64,000 bases of DNA, from assembly GCF_003752465.1 (NCBI RefSeq), contig NZ_RKHJ01000001.1, positions 1,612,001 through 1,676,000 on the forward strand, given 5' to 3'. The notes below the pieces were generated by a model. It worked only from the letters and a program-made list of their open reading frames with translations. It was not told the origin of the DNA and ran no database searches. The position numbers and the translations under genes were made by a program. Source of the DNA: Agrococcus jenensis (GTDB taxonomy: Bacteria; Actinomycetota; Actinomycetes; Actinomycetales; Microbacteriaceae). Numbering within the stretch: the stretch's first letter is position 1; each line of letters begins with the position of its first letter. Positions 16,292 through 24,320 of the stretch are shown one piece after another.

Positions 16292-16627
16292 CTAGGCGCG
16301 CGTGCGCCGGCCAGCGGTCGTCGCGAGCACGAGCCCGGCCAGCGCGAAGAGCGCTGCGGTGAGGGCGCCGGTGCCAGGCGGTTCGTCCCACGACTGCGGC
16401 ACCGCGTTGAGCAGCGTGTACTCCACGATCGGGTTCGCCGCGATCGCGCACACCGCCAGCACCACCACGACCGCGCTGCGCCCGACGCCGGAGCCGCGAG
16501 TGAGCAGCCGGTAGGCGGCGAAGCCCGCCGCGGCCACCGCGAGCGGCCACAGCAGGCCGATCCAGCCCGTGTTGGCCCCGCTCGTGACGGCGGCACAGCT
16601 CGGCGACAGCCCGGGCTGCAGCGGCAT
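16292..16627 (-). CDS. Small membrane protein; likely true start unresolved
   Basis: From the ATG at 16627 the product is 111 residues with three hydrophobic segments (GLLWPLAVAAAGFAAYRLL, AVVVVLAVCAIAANPIV and ALTAALFALAGLVLATTA). The frame stays open upstream and encodes an excellent membrane helix (LAASAAAIALSIALAAVIVV, up to about 16730) followed by WQPCADAA, but no ATG, GTG or TTG occurs in that frame. The real protein may therefore begin earlier at a rare start, or a sequence error hides it. A second Cys (PSCAAV) downstream could pair with the one in WQPCADAA. The stop is three bases from the converging gene at 15041-16288. Confidence 0.55.
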   Translation of the reverse strand: MPLQPGLSPSCAAVTSGANTGWIGLLWPLAVAAAGFAAYRLLTRGSGVGRSAVVVVLAVCAIAANPIVEYTLLNAVPQSWDEPPGTGALTAALFALAGLVLATTAGRRTRA

Positions 16628-16836
16628 CGCCGCGTCGGCGCAGGGCTGCCAGACGACGACGATGACCGCGGCCAGCGCGATGCTGAGCGCGATGGCGGCG
16701 GCACTGGCCGCGAGGCACGATCGGACGCTAGCGGCGTGCGGTGGCCGGGAGGTGAACGGCCGCGGACGGCACGACGAAGCCCCGGCCGGCGCCGATTTCG
16801 TGGAGCCCGCCGTCGTCGGGTACGCTGATCCGGTCC

Positions 16837-16912
16837 GGGCCCGTAGCGCAGTTGGTAGCGCGTCTCGTTCGCAATGAGAAGGTCGGGGGTTCGATTCCCC
16901 CCGGGTCCACCA
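16837..16912 (+). tRNA. tRNA-Ala (anticodon CGC)
   Basis: The cloverleaf runs from 16837 to the encoded CCA at 16910-16912. Acceptor GGGCCCG pairs with CGGGTCC and includes the G3-U70 wobble that identifies tRNA-Ala. The anticodon loop is TTCGCAA with CGC at 16870-16872, reading GCG. A -10-like TACGCT lies at 16821-16826. Confidence 0.93.
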
Positions 16913-16917
16913 CCGGA

Positions 16918-16943
16918 AGAGCCCCGCCGCGAGGCGGGGCTCT
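16918..16943 (+). terminator. Terminator hairpin after tRNA-Ala
   Basis: AGAGCCCCGCC (16918-16928) pairs perfectly with GGCGGGGCTCT (16933-16943) around a GCGA loop, six bases after the tRNA. It also faces the end of the converging TetR gene and may serve both strands. Confidence 0.75.
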
Positions 16944-16978
16944 GCTCGTCTCTGCAGCGGCGCGCCGTCCGAGCAGCG

Positions 16979-17692
16979 CTACTGCGAGACGTCCCTGTCC
17001 AACCGGTCGAGGAGCATCTCGAGCGACACCTCGAACTCCTCATCGGTGCGGTCCTCGCTCAGCAGCGGGCGCAGCCGCCGCACCTCGGACGCCGTCCCGA
17101 GGGTCACCTGGCCGTCGGCCTGTGGCACGTCGGCATCGCCCTCGTCGAGGGGCTCCTCGACGGGGCTCGTCTCGGCGCCCCGCACCGCGGACTCCAGCAG
17201 CAGCTGACCCAGCAGGAAGCTGCTGAACGACCGGTAGGCGTCCACGGCCTGCCGATCCGTGAAGCCGTGGCCGATCAGCGTGCTGAGGAACGAGTCGACG
17301 ATCTCGATGCTGCGCAGCGGCGGCCGCAGCCACGGGGCCGAGGGATGCCTGGTGGCCACGAGCGGGAAGGCCCGTGGATGCTCGATCGCGATGCTGCGGA
17401 CCCGATGGGCGAGGGTCTGGAGGAAGCCCTGCCAGTGCGCGGTGAGCGCCGCATCGAGGTCCGACGCGAGCCCGTCCATGAGCAGCGCGACGACCCCCTC
17501 GAGGAGGTCCTCCTTGCCGTGCACGTAGCGGTACAGCGACATCGCCTCGACCCCCAGCTCCTGCGCGAGCGTCCGCATCGACAGGCTCTGCGCGCCCGCC
17601 CGGTCGATGTGCGACAGCGCGGTGCTGACGATCAGCTCGCGGCTGAGGCGCGCAGCGGACCCGTTGGCGGGCGTCGTCCTCTGGCGGGCCAC
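16979..17692 (-). CDS. TetR/AcrR family transcriptional regulator
   Basis: The 237-residue protein has a TetR helix-turn-helix at about residues 35-62 (MRTLAQELGVEAMSLYRYVHG) followed by a helical ligand-binding domain. It includes the family segments DLLEGVVALLMDG and FLSTLIGHGFTDRQAVDAYRSF. The sequence after residue 190 is acidic (EEPLDEGDADVPQADG). It is divergent from the gene at 17820, and the region between them holds a -35/-10 promoter and a perfect CTTAC-GGT-GTAAG palindrome, a layout expected for auto- or neighbour repression. The inducer is unknown. The ATG at 17692 is the only sensible start. Confidence 0.87.
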   Translation of the reverse strand: MARQRTTPANGSAARLSRELIVSTALSHIDRAGAQSLSMRTLAQELGVEAMSLYRYVHGKEDLLEGVVALLMDGLASDLDAALTAHWQGFLQTLAHRVRSIAIEHPRAFPLVATRHPSAPWLRPPLRSIEIVDSFLSTLIGHGFTDRQAVDAYRSFSSFLLGQLLLESAVRGAETSPVEEPLDEGDADVPQADGQVTLGTASEVRRLRPLLSEDRTDEEFEVSLEMLLDRLDRDVSQ

Positions 17693-17732
17693 GTCGCGAT
17701 CGCCTCCTCCGAGACTTGTACCCCATCCGGGG

Positions 17733-17763
17733 TTGACGGCTGCCGCCGGGTCGGCGATATGCT
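17733..17763 (+). promoter_or_regulatory. Predicted promoter upstream of the 17820 gene
   Basis: TTGACG (17733-17738) is followed by 17 bases and GATATG (17756-17761), or by 19 bases and TATGCT (17758-17763), a near-consensus housekeeping pattern. It points at the gene on the plus strand and lies just before the palindromic operator. Confidence 0.6.
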
Positions 17764-17776
17764 CACGCTACTCACG

Positions 17777-17789
17777 CTTACGGTGTAAG
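17777..17789. promoter_or_regulatory. Palindromic operator, likely TetR site
   Basis: CTTAC-GGT-GTAAG is a perfect 5-bp inverted repeat with a 3-bp centre, placed 14 bases after the -10 of the predicted plus-strand promoter, where a bound repressor would block transcription. It is the best candidate site for the divergent TetR protein. Confidence 0.55.
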
Positions 17790-17819
17790 TCGCGACACGG
17801 CCGCGAGGGGTGACGTCTG

Positions 17820-18422
17820 GTGCGAGGGGCCCGGTCCGCGCTGCCCGCCCGCGGCATGCGCCCCCGCGTCCCCGTGCGCCCTCGCGCCGGCCCTGCACCA
17901 GAACGGTCCTCGATGCCTGACACGCACTCCCTCACCGCGACGCTCGTGGGCGCTGTCTCCACCCGACTCGACCGCGCTCGCCTGCGAGGCGTGTCGCGGA
18001 AGCCCGTCACGCCCGAGTTCGAGGCGCGCATCCTCCGCGAGGGTGTCCGCGGCGTGCTGCACGCCGGCGCCGTCTCGCGACTCGTCTCGACGTCGTTCCT
18101 CGAGGCGCTCTTCATGACCACGACCCATCCGGGGCTGCTGCGCGTGATCCCGCGCAACTCCAGGGCGCCGCTGTGGGTCATCGGGCAGGGGCTCCACTGC
18201 GACTTCGACGAGGTCGAGCTCGTGTTCTACGCCCGGCGGATGGGGCGCCCCGATCTCGCGATGGACCTGCTCGACGAGGTCGAGGACCGCACGATCACGC
18301 TCGAGGCGCGCTGGCGCAAGCTCGGTGGGGGCGACGTCCCGCCCGACGAGCCGCGGCTCCCCTGCGGCAGGACCAGCGCCTCCGGCACGCCGAGCACCGC
18401 GCCGACCGAGCCCTTCTCATAA
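17820..18422 (+). CDS. Hypothetical protein, ~170-200 aa, under predicted TetR control
   Basis: Two starts are possible. The GTG at 17820 has GAGGGG eight bases upstream but gives an Arg/Pro-rich first 31 residues. The ATG at 17913 begins a more protein-like sequence (MPDTHSLTATLVGAVSTRLD). The core contains EARILREGVRGVLHAGAVSR, HPGLLRVIPRNSRAPLWVIG and DEVELVFYARRMGRPDLAMD, with acidic and hydrophobic strands suggesting a soluble alpha/beta protein. The last 35 residues are Pro/Ser/Thr-rich. I do not recognise the family. Its promoter and palindromic operator make it the likely regulated partner of the divergent TetR gene. Confidence 0.6.
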   Translation: MRGARSALPARGMRPRVPVRPRAGPAPERSSMPDTHSLTATLVGAVSTRLDRARLRGVSRKPVTPEFEARILREGVRGVLHAGAVSRLVSTSFLEALFMTTTHPGLLRVIPRNSRAPLWVIGQGLHCDFDEVELVFYARRMGRPDLAMDLLDEVEDRTITLEARWRKLGGGDVPPDEPRLPCGRTSASGTPSTAPTEPFS

Positions 18423-18473
18423 CACTGTCCGCGTTTCTCCTGAAGGCGGCCAGTGCGCCACTACCGTGACCGC

Positions 18474-19841
18474 GTGGCACACATCCTCGTCACCGCGATG
18501 CCGTTCGCGGGACACGTCCGTCCGATGACCGCGGTCGCTGCAGCGCTGCTCGACCGAGGTCACCGCGTGACCGCCTACACCGGCGCCCGGTACGCGGAGG
18601 CGTTCGGTCGGCTGGGGTGCGCGATCCTGCCGTGGAGCGCTGCCCAGGACTTCGACGAGACCCGGCTCTCCGAGACCTTCCCCGACGCCGGCGGCCCCGG
18701 GCCGCTCGGGCTGATCGCCAACGTGCGCGACGTGTTCATCGGCACCGCGCGCGGGCAGGTCGACGACGTGTGCGCGGCGCACGCGGTCACGCCGTTCGAC
18801 GCGATCGTCGCCGACGTGCTCGCGGTCGGCGCCGGCCTCACCGCCGAGCTGCTCGACCTGCCGTGGGCGACCATCTCCGTGGTGCCGCTGTCGATGCCGA
18901 GCCGGGACCTGCCGCCGAGCGCGCTCGCCCTGGCACCGGGCCGGGGCCGCTTCGGCGAGGCACGGGATGCGCTGCTGCGCCGCGCCGCCCCGACCATGAC
19001 GGCACCGCTCGACCGGCCGCATCGCGCGGTGCGAGCGTCGCTGGGCCTCGGCCCGGGCCGCCGGTTCGACAGCACCCTCTACTCGCCGACGCTCGTGATC
19101 GCCACCGGGGCGCCGTCGATCGAGTTCCCGCGCACCGATCTGCCGGCATCCGTGCACTTCGTCGGCCGCCTGGTGCCCCCGACCGCGGCGCGACCCACAC
19201 CGTCGTGGGTCGCGCCGCTCCTGGAGCAGGGCTCGCCGTTGGTGTTCGTGACGCAGGGCACGCTCACCACCGATCCCACCGATCTGCTCGTCCCCGCGAT
19301 CGTGGGGCTCGCCGACGAGCCGGTGCGCGTCGTGGGCACCACCGCCGGTCGGGACGTCGGCACCGAGCCGCCGCCGAACGCGCGGCTCGTCGACTTCGTC
19401 CCCTTCGCGGCGATCGTGCCGAGCTGCGAGGTCGGCGTCACGAACGGCGGCTGGGGAGGGGTGCTCGAGATGCTGTCGATGGGCGTGCCGCTCGTCGTCG
19501 CCGGCGGCACGCTCGACAAGCCGCAGATCGCCGCGCAGGTGGCGTACTCGGGCGCGGGGGTCGACCTGCGCACCGGCAGGCCGAAGCCCGCGCAGGTGCG
19601 CGATGCGGTGCGGAAGGTGCGCACCGACCCCCGCTTCAAGCAGCGGGCGCTCGAGATCGCCGCAGAGCTCGAGCGGCTCGGCGGCGCGCGCCATGCCGCC
19701 GAGCTCATCGAGCGGCTCGTGCTGCCGGCGCCGCACGCGGAGTCGACCCGATGGACGCGCGATCGGCCGCCGCCCGAGGAGGTGCCGCCCTCCGAGGAGG
19801 ACGTCATCGTCGCGCGGAGGGTGCTGGTGCGGCCGGGCTGA
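18474..19841 (+). CDS. GT1-family glycosyltransferase (macrolide-glycosyltransferase-like)
   Basis: From the GTG at 18474 the protein is 455 residues in the UGT-like GT-B fold. The N-terminus VAHILVTAMPFAGHVRPMTA is the acceptor-side Rossmann start. Donor-binding features near the C-terminus include GSPLVFVTQGTL, LVDFVPFAAIVPSCEVGVTNGGWGG and the GVPLVVAGGTLDKPQIAAQVAYSGAG block. This group transfers a sugar from a UDP- or dTDP-sugar to small hydrophobic acceptors such as macrolides or sterols, so detoxification or secondary-metabolite tailoring is possible. The His normally found in the HGG of this block is replaced by Asn (TNGGWGG). It follows the hypothetical gene by 51 bases. The C-terminal 25 residues are acidic and probably disordered. 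Confidence 0.85.
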   Translation: MAHILVTAMPFAGHVRPMTAVAAALLDRGHRVTAYTGARYAEAFGRLGCAILPWSAAQDFDETRLSETFPDAGGPGPLGLIANVRDVFIGTARGQVDDVCAAHAVTPFDAIVADVLAVGAGLTAELLDLPWATISVVPLSMPSRDLPPSALALAPGRGRFGEARDALLRRAAPTMTAPLDRPHRAVRASLGLGPGRRFDSTLYSPTLVIATGAPSIEFPRTDLPASVHFVGRLVPPTAARPTPSWVAPLLEQGSPLVFVTQGTLTTDPTDLLVPAIVGLADEPVRVVGTTAGRDVGTEPPPNARLVDFVPFAAIVPSCEVGVTNGGWGGVLEMLSMGVPLVVAGGTLDKPQIAAQVAYSGAGVDLRTGRPKPAQVRDAVRKVRTDPRFKQRALEIAAELERLGGARHAAELIERLVLPAPHAESTRWTRDRPPPEEVPPSEEDVIVARRVLVRPG

Positions 19842-19846
19842 ACCCG

Positions 19847-20293
19847 TCAGTCGAGCCAGGCGCCGCCGCGCATGAGCTGCCGCTCGGGCAGCTCGTCGAC
19901 CTCGCGCCACGCCTGGATCTCCGTCGGGCGCACGCGGTACCACCGCATCCGCCCGCTCGACGCGCGGGGGTCGAAGCCTGCCCGAGCCGCGAACGCGTCG
20001 GCGCGTGCGGCCGGCACGTCGTCGATGTCGAGCGCCTCGACGTCGCCGTCGATCATCGAGACGTCGCGCACGAGCCCGAGGCCGAGCCGGACGCGGCCCT
20101 TCGCCTCGAGGTTGCGCCCCGTGGGGCTCGACGGCGAGGTGGCCAGCAGCAGCGTGTCGCCATCCCAGTCGAACGAGAGCGGCACGAGGTGCGCCTCGCC
20201 GGTGGGGGAGGCGGTCGCGACCCACACGTCGACGTCCTCCGAGAGCCGCCGCTCGGTGTCGCGACGACGCTGCGGCCGCGGGCGCGGCGGCAT
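19847..20293 (-). CDS. Pyridoxamine 5'-phosphate oxidase-like FMN/F420-binding protein
   Basis: The 148-residue protein has the split-barrel flavin fold: VDVWVATASPTGEAHLVPLSFDWDGDTLLLATSPSSPTGRN, then a conserved block with VRLGLGLVRDVSMIDGDVEAL, and the C-terminal MRWYRVRPTEIQAW. Members of this superfamily bind FMN or F420 and reduce or oxidise small molecules. The first 15 residues (RPRPQRRRDTERR) are basic. It lies four bases downstream of the FMN reductase gene, on the same strand, so the two are probably co-transcribed and may exchange reduced flavin. The substrate is not known. Confidence 0.8.
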   Translation of the reverse strand: MPPRPRPQRRRDTERRLSEDVDVWVATASPTGEAHLVPLSFDWDGDTLLLATSPSSPTGRNLEAKGRVRLGLGLVRDVSMIDGDVEALDIDDVPAARADAFAARAGFDPRASSGRMRWYRVRPTEIQAWREVDELPERQLMRGGAWLD

Positions 20294-20297
20294 CCGC

Positions 20298-20909
20298 TCA
20301 GCCAGCCGCCGTGGAGCCGTCGGCCTTCGGCAGCACGGTGAGGACCCGGCGCACGAAGTCGTCGTAGGCCGCCATGTAGGTGCTCAGGAATTCCTTCGTC
20401 GACTCGACGGTGACGTCGTCGTCGTCGTCGACGAGCCCGTCCTTGTACTGCACGTACGCCTCGATCTCGTTCATCATCGGGGCATTGCAGAACGACATGA
20501 TCGTCTTCAGGTGCTGCTGGCCGACGGCGGTGCCGATGCCGCCGGGCGAGGTGCCGATGATGCCGACCGGCTTCCGGTTGAGCGCGTTCTCGCCGTAGGG
20601 GCGGGAGGCCCAGTCGATGGCGTTCTTGAGCGCGCCGGGGATGGATCGGTTGTACTCCGGCGTGACGATGAGGATGCCGTCGGCTTCGGTGATCGCGCGC
20701 TTGAGCTCCACGGCCTCCGGCGGGTAGGCGTCGTCGCGATCCCGGTCGTAGAGGTCGAGCTGGTCGATCTCGATGAACGAGCACTGCAGCGCGGGAGGAG
20801 CGAGCTTGATGAGCGCCCGCGCGAGGCGGCGGTTGATCGACGACGCGGCGATGCTGCCGCAGATGACGCCGATCGTGTACGGGGGTTCGTGGTGGTAGGT
20901 CTCGGCCAT
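20298..20909 (-). CDS. NADPH-dependent FMN reductase (flavodoxin-like)
   Basis: From the ATG at 20909 the protein is 203 residues. It shows the family markers GVICGSIAASSINRRLARAL (phosphate-binding loop for FMN), TPEYNRSIPGALKNAIDWAS and GIIGTSPGGIGTAVGQQHLK. It transfers electrons from NAD(P)H to FMN, quinones, azo dyes or chromate; the specific acceptor is not known. A five-residue longer start at 20924 is also possible. An acidic patch DGLVDDDDDVTVEST precedes the last helix. It overlaps no gene but runs into the split-barrel flavoprotein gene downstream after four bases. Confidence 0.88.
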   Translation of the reverse strand: MAETYHHEPPYTIGVICGSIAASSINRRLARALIKLAPPALQCSFIEIDQLDLYDRDRDDAYPPEAVELKRAITEADGILIVTPEYNRSIPGALKNAIDWASRPYGENALNRKPVGIIGTSPGGIGTAVGQQHLKTIMSFCNAPMMNEIEAYVQYKDGLVDDDDDVTVESTKEFLSTYMAAYDDFVRRVLTVLPKADGSTAAG

Positions 20910-21021
20910 GGCCCCAGCCTGCACCCGGGGGCTGGACGGGTCCAGGGAGAGGGGCGAGCCGCGTCCGTCGAGGGTCGCAGGTCGGCACGGGCGTCTGGGC
21001 GACGCGGAGCCGCGGCATCGC

Positions 21022-21810
21022 TCACGCCGCCTCGGAGGCTCCCGCCTTCACGAGCCGCGCGCTGACGTACTGGATCTCCCTGCGCTCGAGCCTCGCGAAG
21101 GTGGCGGTGCCGCGGAAGCCGGCGAAGGGCTCGAAGGCTCGGTGGAACCTCCGCGGTATCCACGCCTCCATCAGGGCGCGCCGCCGGTCGTCATCGATGT
21201 CCAGCGCGCCCCGCACGTGCGCGGTGATGTCGTGGAGCTCGACGAGCTCGAGAGGACCCTCGCCGAGCCCGCGCCGCAGCGCGGCCATCTCTCGCGCCGG
21301 GCGGAGATCGGCGAAGAGGAGGCTGCCGCCCGGGCGCAGCACCCGGTGCACCTCGGCGAGGAAGTCGTCCATCGAGCTGTAGCAGTGGGACGACTCCACG
21401 TTGACGACGGCATCGAACGCGCCGTCGGGGAACGGGAGCGCGAGCGCGTCGCCCTGGACGAAGCTGAGTCCGGGGGCACGTCGATATCGGCGGCACAGGG
21501 CGATCGCGCGTCGGGAGAGATCGAGTCCGATCGTGGTCCGGGGGGCTCGGTAGCGCGCGATGAACGAGGCGCCGCCGCCGCGTCCGCACCCCACCTCGAG
21601 CACGTCAGCGCCGCGCAGATCGGTGCCGGTGAGCACGTGGTCGTAGAGCTGGATGCAGAGGCGGTCGGGCTCGTCGGCGGCGTCGAGCGGGGGACCGTCC
21701 GCCGGAGGCTGCACGAGGTAGCCGTAGTTCATGAACGCCCACTCGGGTCGCTGCACGCGGGCAGCGAGCACTTCGTACAGTGCTCGCCACGCGAGCTGGC
21801 GCACGCTCAT
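21022..21810 (-). CDS. Class I SAM-dependent methyltransferase
   Basis: The 262-residue protein has SAM motif I VLEVGCGRGGGASFIAR near residue 70, motif II-type acidic residue in TTIGLDLSRRAIALC, motif III FDAVVNVESSHCYSSMDDFL, and post-III LRPGGSLLFADLRP. The overall pattern resembles small-molecule or lipid (phthiotriol-type) methyltransferases. No DNA- or RNA-binding extension is present. It stands alone, with about 80 bases to the divergent or adjacent genes. The ATG at 21810 is preferred. The substrate is unknown. Confidence 0.87.
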   Translation of the reverse strand: MSVRQLAWRALYEVLAARVQRPEWAFMNYGYLVQPPADGPPLDAADEPDRLCIQLYDHVLTGTDLRGADVLEVGCGRGGGASFIARYRAPRTTIGLDLSRRAIALCRRYRRAPGLSFVQGDALALPFPDGAFDAVVNVESSHCYSSMDDFLAEVHRVLRPGGSLLFADLRPAREMAALRRGLGEGPLELVELHDITAHVRGALDIDDDRRRALMEAWIPRRFHRAFEPFAGFRGTATFARLERREIQYVSARLVKAGASEAA

Positions 21811-21890
21811 GCCTCAGGCTAGCCCCGGCACCGGAGGCGCGCCCGGAGTCCGCCCGAGGCCGCCGAGGCTGGGCCTCGAGCCGGGTCGGG

Positions 21891-22889
21891 CTACGGGACC
21901 TCGGGGAGCGTCGGGGCGTCGCCGCCGTTGCCGCCTTCGCCGCCGTTGTCGCCGCCGTTGCCGGGTTCGGTCGGCGTCGGCTCGCTCGGCGCCGGGGCCG
22001 GCGCCGGCGCCGGTGCGGGCGCAGGTGCGGGGGCGGGCCGCACCGGGCGGGGAGCGGGTGCGGGCGCCTGCTCCACCGGCGCCTCGACGGCGGCCTGCTC
22101 GGCGGCGATGGCCTCCTGCAGGTCGAGCGCCGCCTGCGCGTGCGCGGTGAGCGCCTCCAGCGCGTCGATCGTCTGCGACGGCACCGTCTGGGCGCGGAGG
22201 GGCTCGGCGGACGCGCCGAGCGCGTCGGCGGTGGCGCCCAGTCCGTTGACGGCGACGCGCGCATCCGCGGCCTGCAGCACGGCGGGCCCGAAGGCGGTGA
22301 CCGCCTGGTCGAGCTGGTCGAGCCGTGCGGTGTCCGGCGCGGCGTCATCGAGCGCGGCTGCTCGGGACTCGAGCGCCTCCACGTCGTCGGCCGTCAGCCC
22401 CGCCGGCGCGGGCTCGGTGGTCGGCGGGGCCTCCGCCAGGCAGGCCGCGAGCGGGTCTGCGACGCCCTCGTACTCCGCGGCGACGGCAGCGTCGTCCTCC
22501 GTCGTGAAGCCGGCGGCGAAGGCCTCGACCGCGGCGGCCCGGCTCTCCTCGAACGCGGCGCGGTCGACGGCCTCGATGATGATGTACGCGTCCTCGACGA
22601 TCGCCGCGCCCCCGAGGGCGGCCTCCATGCGCTGCTCGAGCTGCACGCTGCCCACGATGCGGGCGTCCGTCTCGCACTGCGCCTGCAGCTGCGCAGCCTC
22701 CCAGGCGTCGATCGCGCTCGCCGCGGTCGCGTAGCGCTCCTGCAGCTGGCTCGACGACCCGCTCGCGGCTTCCGCGTCGGCGCGCCGCTGGTCGCCGACG
22801 ATCGTCACGGCGACGACGGAGCCGACCGCGAAGAGCGCGGCGGCGCCGAGGCCCGCGTAGGCCCAGGGTCGGGTGCCTTCAGACGGCAT
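21891..22889 (-). CDS. Membrane-anchored protein with Pro/Ala/Glu repeat tail
   Basis: The 332-residue protein has one N-terminal membrane segment (AGLGAAALFAVGSVVAVTIVG). A long, helical, Ala-rich extracytoplasmic region with two Cys (QCETD and LAACLAE) follows. The C-terminal 60 residues are a low-complexity Pro-Ala dipeptide repeat (PAPAPAPAPA) followed by a Gly/Asn repeat (GNGGDNGGEGG). No family is recognised. Such tails often span peptidoglycan, so a cell-wall-spanning anchor is likely. The repeat is encoded by an unstable GCCGGN-type tandem sequence at about 21990-22060. Confidence 0.65.
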   Translation of the reverse strand: MPSEGTRPWAYAGLGAAALFAVGSVVAVTIVGDQRRADAEAASGSSSQLQERYATAASAIDAWEAAQLQAQCETDARIVGSVQLEQRMEAALGGAAIVEDAYIIIEAVDRAAFEESRAAAVEAFAAGFTTEDDAAVAAEYEGVADPLAACLAEAPPTTEPAPAGLTADDVEALESRAAALDDAAPDTARLDQLDQAVTAFGPAVLQAADARVAVNGLGATADALGASAEPLRAQTVPSQTIDALEALTAHAQAALDLQEAIAAEQAAVEAPVEQAPAPAPRPVRPAPAPAPAPAPAPAPAPSEPTPTEPGNGGDNGGEGGNGGDAPTLPEVP

Positions 22890-22982
22890 AGAGGACGCGC
22901 ATCCTTCCGCGGATCAGAGCATGGATGCCTGCCAGCGTACCCGGCGTGCGCCGCGGCCAGTCCGGGCCGGTGATGGAGGGCG

Positions 22983-23993
22983 TCAGCCGCGGTAGCCGCG
23001 CGGGTTGCGCTGCTGCCAGCGCCAGGCATCCCTCGCCGCGTCGTCGAGGGTGCGCGTCGCCTGCCACCCGAGGCGTTCGCGCGCGAGGGTCGGGTCGGCG
23101 GTCGACACCGGGGCGTCGCCCGGGCGCCGGGCCACCACCTCGCTCGGCAGCTCGTGCCCGACCGCCCGCTCGAAGGCGTGCAGCACGTCGAGCACGCTGC
23201 CGCCGATCCCCGTGCCGAGGTTGACGGTGAGCACGCCGGGCTCGAGCGCCTCCAGTGCAGCGACGTGACCCTCGGCGAGATCGGAGACGTGGATGTAGTC
23301 GCGCACGCCGGTGCCGTCGGCAGTGTCGTAGTCGTCGCCGTAGATGCGGAGCCGCTCGCGCTCGCCGGCCGCGACCTGGGCGATGAAGGGCATGAGGTTG
23401 TTGGGCACGCCCTTGGGGTCCTCGCCGATGTCGCCCGACTCGTGCGCGCCGACGGGGTTGAAGTAGCGCAGCACCGCCGCGCGGAGGCTCGGGTCGGCGG
23501 CAGCTGCGTCCGCGACGATCGCCTCGATCATCGCCTTCGTGCGCCCGTAGGGGTTGGGCAGGTCGATGCCGACCGGGGCGTCCTCCCGCAGCAGCTCGCC
23601 CGGCTGCTCGTAGACGGTGGCGGAGGAGGAGAACACGAAGCGGTCGACGCCGTGCGCCGCCATCGCCTCGAGCGTCGCGATCGCCGAGCCGAGGTTGACC
23701 CGGTAGTAGGTGAGGGGCTGCGCGACCGATTCCCCGACCGCCTTGAGCCCCGCGAAGTGGATGACGGCATCGATCTCGTGCTCGTCGAGCACGCGGCCGA
23801 CGAGCTCGCGGTCGCCCGCGTCACCGGCGACCATCGGGATCTCGACGCCCGCCAGCCTGCCGGCGCGCTCGATCGCGGCGGGGCTCGCGTTCGAGAGGTC
23901 GTCGAGCACGACGGGGGAGTGGCCGTGCTCGGCGAGGGCGATCGCGGTGTGGGAGCCGATGAAGCCGGCGCCGCCGGTGAGCAGTACGCGCAT
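22983..23993 (-). CDS. galE: UDP-glucose 4-epimerase
   Basis: From the ATG at 23993 (AGGAG about 7 bases upstream) the protein is 336 residues. It has the NAD-binding loop LLTGGAGFIGSHTAIALAE, the catalytic Ser/Tyr/Lys set in FSSSATVYEQPG and NPYGRTKAMIE (YxxxK), and the family stretch FNPVGAHESGDIGEDPKGVPNNLMPFI. It interconverts UDP-glucose and UDP-galactose. Its place at the edge of the exopolysaccharide locus suggests it supplies UDP-galactose. It is divergent from the Tat-exported lyase-like gene across a 327-bp gap. Confidence 0.95.
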   Translation of the reverse strand: MRVLLTGGAGFIGSHTAIALAEHGHSPVVLDDLSNASPAAIERAGRLAGVEIPMVAGDAGDRELVGRVLDEHEIDAVIHFAGLKAVGESVAQPLTYYRVNLGSAIATLEAMAAHGVDRFVFSSSATVYEQPGELLREDAPVGIDLPNPYGRTKAMIEAIVADAAAADPSLRAAVLRYFNPVGAHESGDIGEDPKGVPNNLMPFIAQVAAGERERLRIYGDDYDTADGTGVRDYIHVSDLAEGHVAALEALEPGVLTVNLGTGIGGSVLDVLHAFERAVGHELPSEVVARRPGDAPVSTADPTLARERLGWQATRTLDDAARDAWRWQQRNPRGYRG

Positions 23994-24320
23994 GGGTCTC
24001 CTGTGCTCGGGTACGAGGCCAGCGTACCGAGCGCGACCAGTCAGACCGGCAGGCTGCACCCCGGACCACGGGCGAGCATTCACCGGCTCGGTGATCGTGA
24101 CGCCGCTGACGCCGGCCGGCCGGCCGCGGTGGTCGATCCGACGTGGCAGTAGATCGATCGTCGAACTACAAATTGCGCTGTGCAAGCACTTTGTCCTGGA
24201 CCGCAGGCTTGCTGTTTCGGTACCCTTAAGAGGAGCGACTCAGGCGCCGTACTCACTTCGGCCGAGAGGCGGCCGAGTCGGCCGCATGAGGCTTTTCAGC
24301 AGCGAGAACGTGAGGCACTC
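23994..24320. other. Divergent intergenic region at the start of the exopolysaccharide locus
   Basis: This 327-bp gap separates galE from the lyase-like gene. The stretch 24150-24240 is much more AT-rich than its surroundings. It includes the palindromic GATCGATCG (24152-24160) and the pair GCAAGC...GCTTGC flanking a possible hairpin. No -35/-10 with good spacing is clear, but promoters for both genes should lie here. Confidence 0.4.

Noticed and set aside
16728..16913. Short frame with GGIEPPTFSLRTRRATNCATG across the tRNA-Ala
   Set aside because: Well-known tRNA-antisense artefact.
24180..24240. Candidate promoter TTGCTG/TACCCT before the lyase gene
   Set aside because: Spacing between the boxes is wrong in every combination tested.
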